Part shown: in pieces, positions 1 to 12,200 of the stretch
How positions within the stretch are numbered: position 1 is the stretch's first letter
Layout: each line of letters starts with the position of its first letter
Assembly (NCBI GenBank): GCA_934047225.1
Contig: OW203990.1
Location: 20,811,045 to 20,875,044, forward strand
Length of the DNA: 64,000 nucleotides
Source of the DNA: Ypsolopha sequella
Lineage: Eukaryota > Arthropoda > Insecta > Lepidoptera > Ypsolophidae
Direction: 5' to 3'
Program-made: the position numbers and the translations under genes
Notes under the pieces: model-generated
What the model was told of the DNA's origin: nothing
Database searches by the model: none
Seen by the model: only the letters and a program-made list of their open reading frames with translations

Positions 1-582
1 CTTTAAATAAAAACAAAAATAAGGAATAGGTTCCTAAACCAAAATGTTTCAGCTTTAATTATAACAAAAGAGGGGATTAAGGAACACGGAGACTGTGTCT
101 CCTTTAAACCGACTAAAAATATGATCAAAAAGATGTCTTCAAAATCTATGAACTACACGGAAAAAGAAGACGAGGCAAATATTGACACGTAGAGTAAATG
201 TTACGTTTAGGTACAATTTATAAGAAAATTGTTAAATAATTTTGTTGATTAAAGAAATTCCATTGAATTCGAGTGTATTTTTTTCCGTTTCCATGAAGGC
301 ATATTTCTGGCATTGTTGGCGCCAAGTGTGGCAGGTTTTGGCAGATTTTTTGCCCACTCTCTGGCAGATTCGACATTTATGAGATGGTCACACTGAACCT
401 GACATCCTGACATTGTGTGAAATAATGAACGCCACTCACTCAGCTGATTTATTTATTTCGGATAAATTATTTATTAATTGATTCTGTGATTATTCAATAA
501 ATCGTAAAATTGTTTGTGTTGTGTTATCAAGTAGAGATTACGTGATTTTCCATTGCAACTTGTAAACAACTTTCCAAGTATT
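1..582. other. Upstream flank and 5' UTR of golgin-45
   Basis: No coding region is visible. The stretch is AT-rich and leads into the golgin-45 start codon at 583. A promoter is expected here, but I could not single out a convincing TATA box or initiator. Confidence 0.4.
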
Positions 583-3500
583 ATGGACCATTTAACGCCG
601 TTTCATCCACGTAAGTAAAATTCAGTTTGTTTTGATTTTTCATGCACTGTCGTGTCATAAAAATCATTACCTACCTACCACCTTTTCGTTGCAGAAATCA
701 TGAGTAGGCCGAGAACTGCTGGTGATGGAATGGAATCCGATTCCAAAACAGCCGAAATCTTGCGAAAATCTGACGTCAAGCCTCACAGCAGAAAGTCCAA
801 AGAAACCCTACTTCCTGGACGCTTGATTCAGGTCTATCCTACATATACTTTGAAAGTAGAAAAAAATAAGCCGCAGATGTACTCTAAGAGCCCTAAATTT
901 GTTCCTTATGAACCTTACCCAGCAGCGGTTAAACCTATCGTTCCACTTCCAAAAACCAAAGGTTTGAAGAAACATATTTCAAAGAACAATATGGACATAA
1001 ACACTCTTATATCACAGATGTCTCAAATGGACACAAATCTTAGTGAGTTTAAGCCCAGAGCTAAGCTGACATCGGCGGGGGACAAGAGTATAGTGGATGA
1101 TGATAAATCTTGCCAAGAAAAAGTGGAAATGCAAATAAAAATAAATGATCTCACTCAAGAAAATGAATCTCTGAAAGAACAACTGAAGCAACAAGCACAG
1201 GTATTAATAATTGTATAGTAGGTAAATGTACCACATAATATATGATAACATAACAAATAATAATTTGAAGAAGTCTTGTTGGAATTTTATGAATTAGGTA
1301 TCTTTTTAGCTAGTTTTTATAGTAGGATTAACTGGCAGAATTATTGATTTTTGATAAAAATATACTGAATATTCATATCTGGCCAGATTATCACCTATGA
1401 TATTCTATGGGAGTTATTACAAAAGATATTACAAAAATTTTTAAGCAGGGAAAAAGTACAGGTAAAACAAACACCTACCTACTTATGCCAAGCTTCAAGA
1501 GGTATAGAAAGAAACTAGATTTCCACCACACAGTGGCGTGCACAGAACTTTTTTCCGGAAAAGCAATCAGAAGGTCAAGTACGACAATAAAAAAAATATG
1601 AAAAAATTTAAATAACACTTTGAAAAAAAAAAGTTTGTATGACAATTTTCACTCTAGGGTAGGCAGTGCCTACCCTGGCGTCATACAAACTTTTTTTTTT
1701 CAAAGTGTTATTTAATTTTTTTCATATTTTTTTTATTGTCGTACTTGACCTTCTGATTGCTTTTCCGGAAAAAAGTTCTGTGCACGCCACTGCCACCACA
1801 TGATCTCAACTCATACTCATAGTCTTTATTCAGTTATAAAAATTACAGGTCAAACTTATTGTTACATTGTATTATCACATTATTGTTCTATAACGTCTTG
1901 TTCTTTAAAGAGTGCCTATAGTTCTTATGTTTGTCTTCAAATGACATGGCATTGTAGATTTTAGGACCGACAACAAAAACTGACTTTTTTGGCTTTTATA
2001 ACCGACAATGGTATGATGAGATCAAAACGATTTTTAGTTAAATGAGAATGTTGACTAGCCTTGTCATTGAATGGATCGAGGTTATTTCTAACAAATTTAG
2101 CAATATTATAGATGTACTGTGATGGTAACGTAATAATATTTTCAAATATTTAAACAATGGGTGAGCTAGTGGAAAATGAGATAAATTGTTATTGTTTGTT
2201 TGTGCAATACAAATGCACAGTTCAATTCAGCAGCAGTGTCCCAGAATTCTACCTAAGCCGTAACACATAATAGAGTGAAATAATGAAAAATAACTTTTTC
2301 ATATTCAAATTTAATTTCAAATGTGAAAGGTCTTCTGAAACAGATCTTTTTACAAGCCAATTGCTCTTATTTACAGGTTAATAAAGAGTTGAAAACAATG
2401 CTTGTAGCATCAATGGGAGAGGATCTTGAGACACAAGTACAGTCTCTGAATGAAGACAAGAAGCACCTTGCTGATGCTTTGATCAACTCTGCTCAACACT
2501 TGTCTACTCATCAGGTAAAATATCATGACCATCAAGATGGCAAGAGTCAGGATTCCCTCATATAAACGAAAAATAATTGGTAATATTCAGGGGCTAAGAA
2601 GGGATAGAGTTATACACTAGAAAGAGGTGCATGCAGCACTGTATGAGCTTAATTGCACTTTATTGCAGTGTAACAAGAATCTGAGTAAAACCCATTGCTA
2701 GTTTTCGCTTTCTCTACATTTGATACTTGAAGAGTCAATGTATTTCAATGTCTTTGCTGAGAGATCCTTCTGTACTTTCTGTCTGTATAAGTATTTGGTG
2801 CCTTTATTTAAAAAATTGGTACTTTAATGAGTTCAAAGATTTTGCTGGAAATCTCCGAACTTATATAAGTACCAATTTTGTCAATATTAGTATCAAATAG
2901 TAGCAATTAGCATTATTAAAAGTAAGGAACTCATCATGTAAGGCTTTTATATTTTTCTAAATTTTGGACAGATGGGATCATGGCAGATATAACTCTGTCA
3001 AAAATTCAGGAAAATATAAAAGCTAAACATGGTGAGTCCCATACTCTCATACGTGATAATGTTTTTAGTAACCATGTAAATTTAAAAAGTACCAAATAGG
3101 TTTTAAGTACTAGTTAAAAGATTCTTCATATACTACATGTTTTTTTATAAAATGAGACCTGGGGCCTTATTGTCTAACTTCAACATATATCGCTATTGCC
3201 ATAGTAAAACCAGAACAGTAGTTTAACTCACGCCCCGTGACTTAAATACCTACTTTTGCAGGGTTATCCCTTCTTTTAGTTTCGTATCATTGTTCGTAGC
3301 TAATAAAAAATCAATACTTAAAATGTTTTGAATCCGATTATGACAAATGAGCTATCAATCGACGATGTAGTGAAACATCCAAACATACATACCTACTACT
3401 AACAAACATATAGAGACTATAACTCATAAAGAAATCTTACTTGCTTATCTTAATTATTGTAAAAAAAATGTTGGCTCCTGAACTTTACTTTAAAAACATG

Positions 3501-6486
3501 GGCATCGTCAAAGGGGGGAAGGGGGTAGCTGTCCCCCCCTAGAGATTCGAAAAACTTTTGACATTTTAATAATAAAGTAGTCGAAAAATTCGCGAGGAAC
3601 ACAAAAAGATTATCTTAAAAACTTAAAATTAGTTTATTTTACCTACAATTTATGTCATCCTGCCCCCCCTGGCGATGCCTTTGCTTAAAAATCTTTGTGA
3701 TTGTTACCTACATTAATCAGTTAAATTCATTAGAGTACATAATAAAATTTAAGTATCTAATCAAACATTGGCTCCTAGTCTAAAATTAATAATCTTTGCG
3801 ATTTCAACCATATCAGCTCCACGTTTAAAAATACCTTGAATAATTAACAAACATAGCACAGTTATGATCATAGGTATCTATGTTAAATGTGAACAAAGAA
3901 AATACGGTTTACATTTCACATTATTATTTATATATACCTTTCTTGTTGAGTAGGTATTGAGAAGAACGATAATTCTGCATTTGAGGAATTATTATTGAGG
4001 CATCCGAAGACAGTACAATATGTTCGATTGCGTACTGTCGACATATTTGAATTGGTCGATGACGCATGGCGCGCGGGGTGGCGGCTTGTTCGAGAGACTT
4101 GACTGAGCGCGACCGCGGCGTGACCCCGACTAGTTCCTTCCTTGTATGTATACCAAGATATTGCTGTTGTGTGCGTACTGTAGTTCGTGCGTACTAGCAC
4201 GCACACATGTTAGCCGCGCGATGTACCTTTGGTTGAAGATAAACTACTGTTCTGGTTTTACTATGCTATTGCTTTCAAAGGTAACGTGATTGGCTAGAAA
4301 TGACGTGACACATCACTCTAGCCAATCACACATACCTTTGAAGTTAGACAATAAGGCCCTTGGTGAGCAAGAGTATGGGCGATTGTAGGCAAGACAAGGA
4401 AAGCGGGTTCCCAGGATATTGTGCATGCGTAGAGATGATGATCACACCATCTCGACATTTACAAAATATCTTTTATATTTTTTTCAAGTACTTATTTACA
4501 TTCATACCAATCTACCCTTAAAAGGTAGGTCTTGGTAACGTGAAAGGCGGGTCTTGGTGACATGAAAATTTCGTTTTATTTCAGGAGCAAACAGAGTGGC
4601 TAGCTGGACAATGTGAAGTATGGAGAAGCAAGTTCTTAGCAAGCAGGTATTTACCAAAAATACTGTTTTGTATATTTATTATCCTAATAACACATATCAA
4701 CACCACATGAATCCCCGAGGGGGCGTCAGAGGTGTTCCCAAGTGTAAAATGTGAAATACAAGTCACAGTCCGCACTTGGTACACCCGCTTTTCATCGACG
4801 ATTATTATCCTAACATTATCTAAATAACATAATATGTTTTCCTTTTTTTACAGTTTAATGGTAGAAGAGTTAGCAAATTGGAAGAAAGTGCTCAATGAAA
4901 GAACAGAAGAACTTCAACAAGTGATCAAACAGTTGCTTGAAGAAAAATGCAGAACTCGAGACATGATGCTGTGCACATACAGAAACCTATACAGCCTCCA
5001 TGAAAAATGGCTTCAGAATATAGCTTTATCAGAGTATGCAGATGACAGAAAGATGTATAACCAGCCTATAGGAAGCTTCAACTGGACTGCAACATTGCCA
5101 CAGACCTCGAACATCTTGGATTTAGCATCAGTCACCCTAAAGTTGTCAGAGAATATAAGCAGCACAGTTGATAAACAAGACACGAGTCAGGTCAACGCTC
5201 TGCCATCTGTGACTGAAGCTGAAAGAAATGCTGAAAATGTACGTAACATGTTCTTTTACTATCACACATAGACTTAGGTTTTCACCTATATCATAGACTA
5301 AGTATTAATACGTATAGACTAGCAGTTCCCATACATCAGTTTGTAGCCACAAAAAAGATATAAAATTCTAACGAAATCTAGATGGCGTTGCGAACACGAT
5401 GCTAACAAAGCTGCTAATGTACATTATGCTTGCAATATAACGATACTAATGTACATTATGCTTGCAATAAAAATATTGAGTATAAAGACTGGTTGGTGAC
5501 GCTATTTGGTGGCACAGCGATGTCACGTAACATAAAAATAATTCCCACTTCGATAATAGATGGCGCTGAAATATTCACTGTTAGTGTTGCCACCTGAGCG
5601 CCATCTAGTTTTTCTAAGCAAAGCTATTACAGCCACATGTTTACTTTGTAACCATGAGAGTTTACTTACAGCCAATTAAACAAAGTATGCTTATTTGCAA
5701 CACTTGGCGATACCTGACCCTGCGGTCCGTAATAAAATTACAATGGATCATAAGCCATTCACTTCATACTTTCGTAATCGATTTTAGCGAAATAATTCTA
5801 TTTCGGAACGCGGGGCTAGTGTCGTAAGGACGCGTAAAAAATTTGCTACGCCTTGATGTATGGGAGTTGTTGGTCTATACGTAGTAATACTTAGTCTATG
5901 CCTATATATTAGTATATAGCTTAGGCTTTAAATTATTACGATAAGTACTAAAGTGGCTTGAACTAAATTAAAAAGAAACCCCACGTTGTCATGGCTTAAG
6001 TTATGTATGATGGTTTATTTACTTTAAAACTTAAATCGGTGTGAAGCGCGGGCAAAAGGTTGTTAAAGTTGTTTGTATTAGCTGACGATAAACTTGACCA
6101 GCAAGTATAGCTTGAAGTCCTAAATTCCGTTTAATTCATATTCGGGTACAGATATTCTATCTCAAGAAGTCCGTTTGGTTATGGTTGTAGTAGTAACCTG
6201 TACAGATGATCGCGTTTTGTAGCGCTCCCGAAGTTACGCACACTAGAAAACAGAACGAGTGCACGGGTTACTATAGCCATAGCCAAACGCACTTGGTGAG
6301 ATAGAATATCTGTGTCATGAACGTCCACACCTCTCTCCCCAGATAATCGCCATGCCTCTCGTAGTGAACAAAGTGAACGAGGCTCCAGTGAACGCGTTGG
6401 TCCACCACGCGTACACCAGCAGCGGCAACACCGCGCGTCCTGTCGCCTCGTGTCTACATTGCAATGGGAAGGTGCAACTACTGTAG
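583..6486 (+). CDS. BLZF1: Golgin-45 (BLZF1), Golgi coiled-coil tether
   Basis: Six exons join in phase: 583-610, 695-1200, 2377-2514, 4585-4646, 4854-5238 and 6343-6486, giving 420 aa (the vertebrate protein has about 400). Family hallmarks seen are TAGDGMESD near residue 17, VNKELKTMLVASMGEDL at the start of the coiled coil, CEVWRSKFLAS, and the C-terminus CLHCNGKVQLL. The coiled coil spans roughly residues 150-300. In the family, the C-terminal Cys-x2-Cys with the last residues binds the PDZ region of GRASP55 and the middle binds Rab2; the protein tethers medial Golgi membranes. The start lies in a tiny first exon (nine codons plus one base); a second in-frame Met is at 700. An AATAAA polyadenylation signal is at 6765-6770. 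Introns carry a hAT element (1531-1792) and a THAP-bearing element (3162-4359). The gene converges with CREG. Confidence 0.93.
1531..1792. mobile_element. Non-autonomous hAT element, copy 1
   Basis: A foldback element of 262 bp with termini CAGTGGCGTGCACAGAAC and its complement; the arms are nearly perfect over about 115 bp each. It is flanked by an 8-bp direct repeat, CCACCACA, at 1523-1530 and 1793-1800, the target duplication length of hAT transposons. It sits in golgin-45 intron 2. A second copy is at 8178-8438. Confidence 0.9.
3162..4359. mobile_element. 1.2-kb foldback element carrying a THAP exon
   Basis: Outer arms begin GGGCCTTATTGTCTAACTTC and are matched by the complement at 4337-4359. 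Homology continues inward (3191-3224 against 4236-4270, around CCAGAACAGTAGTTTA). The interior holds a GC-rich stretch and a minus-strand THAP-like exon (3938-4044). A nested pair of arms near 3501-3530 and 3654-3679 (GGCATCG with C/G runs) may be a smaller insertion. No clean target duplication was seen. It lies in golgin-45 intron 3, opposite to the gene. Confidence 0.7.
3938..4044 (-). pseudogene. THAP zinc-finger exon, isolated
   Basis: The minus strand reads MSTVRNRTYCTVFGC followed by a short Asn/Ser linker and ELSFFSIPTQQER, then stops at a splice donor (AAG|GTATAT, donor at 3937). This is the N-terminal half of a THAP domain: C-x4-C and the conserved hydrophobic-FF-x-x-P segment. The open frame extends upstream to 4206. 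The distal C-x2-H ligands would be on a next exon, which I cannot find. In the family, THAP domains bind DNA and occur in P-element-like transposases and in domesticated factors. Its position inside an inverted-repeat element favours a transposon remnant. Confidence 0.6.
4700..4802 (-). mobile_element. tRNA-derived SINE, 3' fragment
   Basis: A fragment matching the 3' third of the SINE family seen complete at 26043-26402. It contains the CCCCGAGGGGGCGTCAGAGG block and the imperfect inverted pair around CACTTGG. It sits in golgin-45 intron 4, close to the exon-5 acceptor. Confidence 0.7.
5291..5903. repeat. Inverted-repeat element in golgin-45 intron 5
   Basis: CATAGACTAAGTATTAATAC near 5293 is mirrored by its complement near 5888-5903, and the adjoining CCCATACATCA is mirrored by TGATGTATGGG at 5861. 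The arms are imperfect. A short internal direct duplication (TAATGTACATTATGCTTGCA) lies at 5414-5470. A small related foldback with the same TAGACTAAGTATTA motif is at 6625-6665, in the 3' UTR. Confidence 0.5.
6150..6311. repeat. Foldback element just upstream of golgin-45 exon 6
   Basis: The arms GATATTCTATCTCA and their complement enclose a hairpin with secondary pairing (GTTTGGTTATGG against CCATAGCCAAAC). The element ends about 30 bp before the acceptor of the last golgin-45 exon. Confidence 0.6.
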
Positions 6487-9206
6487 AATATTTATCCTTA
6501 TGGTGTAAGAACTCTTTAGGACATTGCCCTCCAACCTTCCTATAGCCATACCAGCTCTATGGTTTTGATGCTTTTAGGACAGTAAAGCATGCCGGGTTAT
6601 TACGACCGTTCTTGTATGTGTCAACCCATAGACTAAGTATTACTCTACTAAACTCTACTTAGTCTATGGTCGAACGTAGCCAGGATCAACGTACTATTAT
6701 GCTTTCAAAGGCAGGCCGACTGGATACAGAACCGACGACGAAACAGAGAAGCGGTCCAATATTAAATAAAAGCAAAATTATAAAGGACAACACACTTCGA
6801 ACAACGTATGATATAAAAGGCAACTAGAATAAGCTACTTAATACCCTCAGAAACTGTTTATGGTCTTTGGAATGATTGCACGTTAGTAAAATCTTGGAAA
6901 AAGCTGTATTATATGGGGTAGAATGAAATGCCTCAGACTTCGATGCAAAACTCTAGCGATTACCAACTCCCCCGCCCTTCTGGAGCTTTGGGTGTTTCCT
7001 ACGTCCAACAGTAGACTAGGTTGATGATGAAATTTCCTGAAGTTAGTAAAAATTGTCAAGATTTGCAATAGAAAGATGTTTCAGTACTTTAATCTCACGA
7101 CGGTGGGTCAGGCTTCGTTGTAGTAGTGCGTCACATACACGTTTGTGAAGTGTGCGTGACCATTATTGCGTAGCTCCCGCCATACTCCCGACACTCGGTA
7201 CAAGCGCGCTGATTTAATTACCTACTACTCTCACGGGCGTAACTAAATAGCTTGTCCATATCCATACACGCTTGTGCACACACACACACGCAGTTAATAA
7301 GCGGTACTCGAGTAATGCAGCACGCGAACGTGCACGCGATTTGCGGACGACAATAAACTAGCGGGGGGAGATGAGTGTCTCTTATTTATGGACTCATATT
7401 TTACGGCTGTCATTTAAACGATCACCATAATATTGAAGTTTTATTCGGCAGAAAAGTTTATTCTGCCGGCAAATAATATCAAGTTGGTATGCTACTTACT
7501 TATGCCCAGCAAAATAATCACAATTGATGTGCGAATAATGTGATATTAATTAGCTCTAAATTTGATTGTCTTGCAAAGTGATCATTTGTCCAGCAGAATA
7601 AATAATTGACCGGTAAACTGAAAATATTTTATTTGAAATACGAGGAGTATTTTTGTGTTTATCATAATTTCTGTTAAGGTGATACGTAAAAGTTTTAGCG
7701 TCCCTGTTACTCCATATGCGAAAAAACCCTCAGTGCGAGTGGGACGGATTCGTGGAAAAGTTTTAAAAAAGTCGGTTTTTTATTAATTTAAACTGTACTA
7801 AGCTATTTTGTAAAAAAGATTTTCAAGGAGACTTTACAAATACATAATATATTATCCACATTTTTAATGCAATTTCACTGTGAAATTAGTTAGGATTTCA
7901 GAATTTCCAATATGAATTTGAATTTATTATGCAAAATAAGTAGGTAAAAAAATTAATGACCTGGAGAATATATAAAAAAAATCCTTGCGCTCCTAAGGAC
8001 GTGCCTAGTTTGTCTAACTAAAGGATCATTGGCCTCTGTTTGCCGGTAAAATAATAATTCTGCCGGTTAATTAATAATTTTGCTGTACAAATGATTTAAC
8101 GGCTGGTTTTCACACGGACTACCACAACCAAGCTTGACACGCCGCCGTCGTCGTGAGATAAGAGCTGTACTGCTATTCAGTGGCGGGCACAGAACTTTTT
8201 TCCGGAAAAGCAATTAGAAGGTCAAGTACGACAATAAAAAAAATATGAAAAATTTTTAATAACACTTTGAAAAAAAAAAAAGTTTGTATGAAAATGTTCA
8301 CTCTAGGGTAGACAGTGCCTACCCTGCGTCATACAAACTTTTTTTTTCAAAGTGCTATTTAAATTTTTTCATATTTTTTTATTGTCAATCTTAACCTTTT
8401 GATTGCTTTTCCGGAAAAAAGTTCTGTGCACGCCACTGCTGCTATTGACAGTTATATCGAAGCAATATTATGGGATAGATTTTTCTCTAGGTGTAATAAA
8501 AAGGTGCCAACGAAATGTTACCCCATGCATGATAATGGGCTGCTTGACAAGTTGTTGAGTTGTCAATTTCGGTATATTGAATGTACTGTACTAAATAAAT
8601 AAAAAAACGTGATTCCTTTTTCCAAACTTTAAAGTCTGGTGGTTGTAATTTTAAATCTTATGATGAAGAAAGGAAAAATGCACAAATCTATCAATAATAA
8701 GATAAAAACTTTTGGATTAATTTGCATTTTTCTTTTTGCGCAATACCTAACGGCCGTGAACTCACTGTTTGGTAATATTGTGTATCGTTAAAATATTTTT
8801 ATTAAATAATAATCTAAACCAAAATTATATTTTTAATCTGTGGTGCTATCTAGTATTATGATAACAAATTAAATATAATTACTTACATAAATAATTTTAA
8901 ACTGATCATTCCAGTATTCATGTATGAAATTTTTCTTATAAAATGTTAAATAAAAGTCTTTTGTTAATCAAATTTGATTTTAATTAACCAATATCGCAGC
9001 CATATCCTTTACACTATAAACGATTTGTTGCGCATGATTCGAAACATCGAAACATTTTCTGCAACATCACTGTACAAAAATACTATAAAAATAGTTAACA
9101 ACATGCACTGTGCAAATGAATTTCATCCTTTTACAGCCGTGTCCTAAACTTCTAATTGTTAATTACTATCACATGTCCTAACTCCAAAAATAAAAAAATA
9201 TACAGA
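6487..9206. other. Golgin-45 / CREG convergent intergenic region
   Basis: It contains the golgin-45 3' UTR up to about 6790, a repeat near 7675-7790 that recurs inverted at 52905-53035, the second hAT copy (8178-8438) and the presumed CREG 3' UTR. A minus-strand AATAAA (TTTATT at 8798-8803) is a candidate CREG polyadenylation signal. No other gene is visible. Confidence 0.5.
8178..8438. mobile_element. Non-autonomous hAT element, copy 2
   Basis: The same family as 1531-1792: 261 bp, terminal CAGTGGCG, long arms. It is flanked by an 8-bp duplication CTGCTATT at 8170-8177 and 8439-8446. The two copies carry different flanking duplications, so they are independent insertions. Confidence 0.9.
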
Positions 9207-12200
9207 TTACAAAGTCATAGCATGAGATTTCAGCAGCCTATTGTGGCGGTCGATTACTTCAGTGCCCGTGTAGTTGTATGCCAAATAGTCTCCAACAGAA
9301 ATGTACTTGGCTCCTCCAAACCAATCGACCATGGCAATCTGAGCGATCTTCATCTTGGCGACGAACCAATTGTGGTCTGAAAATTAAAGGATGCCTTAAA
9401 AATCTGAACCACTGATAGGCCTTCCTAAGCAAAAATGTAGCATTTAGGTAGTGGTAAATTGTACCGACTAGTACCCTGGGACAAATAAGGAAAATATTTG
9501 ATGATGATAATAGGTCTTTACATATCAAATTGCCGATTTTTTTTTTACAGATTCATGAGTTCATAATTCCTGTAATTCAATTCAATAGCTATTTCAATTA
9601 TTTGTTTTTTGTTTGAAAGCTGATTTCAAGGTTTTACATTTACGTATTAAATTTTGTTTTTATTTTCAGTTTGATTATAAAAATTAAATCTTCAAAAACA
9701 GTTCGACCTAAATGCCATCCATTTCCATGATAAGATTCGTAATCATTTTTAACAGCTGACACTTTTCAAAACTTAAATTAATGTTGCTGTTAGCAAATGT
9801 TGTCTCATTCATGTACATAAGAAATTACATAATTTGGATTTCACATTCCTAAAAAAAATTCCAAAATTTTACTACTGAAAATTGAGTTTCCTTCAAATTC
9901 TCTATAGAAAACGGCAATTTTATATATAAAGACCTAATATTATCATGTTTTGAAAATTGTATTGTTATTATTATTATGTGTGTCTGCTAAAACGGGAATG
10001 AGTAGTAACAAAGCCTACAGTTAATCATACATACATACATATACTCACGCCGGTCTCCCAGAGGGGTAGGCAGAAACTACAGTTTCAATTTATAGGTTAA
10101 TAGGCTATGTGTAGCTGGGATATATGTTTCAACTTTAATAAAATAATTGCTATGGATGTGTCAATGCAAACCGGTAAATAAATAGTGAGATACGAGTACA
10201 ACATACCTGGAGGAAAGTCTGCGAAAGATGGATGCCGCTCAAACAATGCCGCCTTAGCAAAGGTGTACTCGGCAGTGCCTTCTTTTATCTGTAAGTAGGA
10301 TATTAATGAGAGAGATGGCTACTGTTAATCTATCGTCACTTTGATTCCCTAAAATTGTCAACAATTCAAAGTTGAGAACCTTCGGGGAACTCTTAAAACA
10401 TTAAAAGACATTTAAATGAGGCTGGGTACTCTCTTTCCCCCTCCAGTTAAGGTAAATTGTAAAGCCAAAAAGGCAAACAACAATAAAAAGTCATTAAAAA
10501 AAAACTAAAACTTATCCATATTGATGATGATGGGATCACCAGTTAGCAAGGAGCAAGAAAGTTTTTGAACCAGTTTTCAGTTTTTGTTTAATGACTTTTA
10601 GGTTGTTGACAAAAAGAGTTCACCTCCGAAAAAACATTCACATCCAGGCCATTTTCAGTGTTGTCTACAATTTATTTATTCGGAGAACGATTTAGCGTAT
10701 AGTTGAGGCGCATAACAGCATTTACCTTCTGTGGGATTATTTGTGAATGGAAGTCTGGAGGAATGTTTCTTTTTTTGTTTTTTAGAAAACGAGTAGCTGA
10801 CTATGACAATGGTGTATTGAATTTTTACAATCACTCATGCAGCCCTTTCATGTGATACCCCACACGATATAAGATATAAGAAAAAGATAATGACGTCATA
10901 AAAATCAAACAGCGCAATTTGAAGTTCAATCAAAAACCCGCATTATCACAGATAATTTATGTACCTTATATTAAAGAGATTCCACATAGTCGCAACTTCC
11001 CTTCACGAAAAATCCCACAACTTGAAACTGGTGATAGTACTCGTCCATACTAACAACTTTTACTATGGAGCCAACCCTCGAAACGCAAAAAAAAATTTGC
11101 TGCTCCCGACCAAAACAACTGTTTTTTTTTCTCGATTTCTGAATTCTTTTCACGAAATTTATTATCGCCAGTTTCCGGCTTCCGCAACTTCATCTTAACA
11201 CCCTGTGTATATGCTCCTCAACTAGTATGTAAGTTGCAGTGTGACCAAACAGAGATGATTGTTTTACAAAAACAAGTCTGAGAAAATGGGCTGTGAAATC
11301 CTGATCCTGAGCGTGAACAGAGCTGAGGACTAAATGCTAGAGGAATATACTTAGTACTATGATAGAAATAAGTTTCTATGTTTGAACACTTGGCGATTTA
11401 TCCATCGCAAGGAGATATAAATTAACATTATATCATTGCAGTATAGAAACGCAGAAACAGCTCCGCACATCCAGCGGGCCTATTATGTATCCGTAGTTGC
11501 CAACTAGACTGGGTGCCTATCATCAAAAACATGGATATATTATCGAATTCCAATTGTCTAAGGATATGTTCGCACTTAAAGTGACGACACAGTTTGTTTA
11601 TAGTTCAATACCCACTAAAAGTAATTTTAAAATTTCAGTTTTTATCTATGTTTTTGATGGTAGGCACCCAGTTCAGTTGGCAACCAAAGATACAGAATAG
11701 GGGAGCAGATTTACTTTTCTTTCTGTGTTTTTACTTCAATGATATAATGTTAATTATTACTTAGTACGTTTACAATAATTAGACAGTGCTTCGTCAAATG
11801 ACTCTAATGAATAGGATATCTTGTGTTAAACGTTTATTAATAGGTATTAGTGATCGATCGGTTGTTTGTCGTTATTGCTGTACAGGAAAGGTCAGAATTA
11901 AATGGGTACCTAATACCTATCTGTTTTTGCATAAGGAAACTTGGTATATTTTTCGAAAATAAGTAGATACCTATATTTTACGCACCTATACAACGTGTAA
12001 CAGAAAGGTGTAACCATATTTGAAGAGCTTATTCAGTCAATGGTATAGAACAACTTTTACTATGAAACAAACGCTGGAACTCGAAAAAAAAAAATCTGTT
12101 TCATAGAAAAATGAAATGCCGCTCGGCCAAAATGTATGAAAGAGCATTTTTTTTTTTGAGATTTCAAGGTTGGCTCCATAGTAAAAGTTGTTCTATACCA

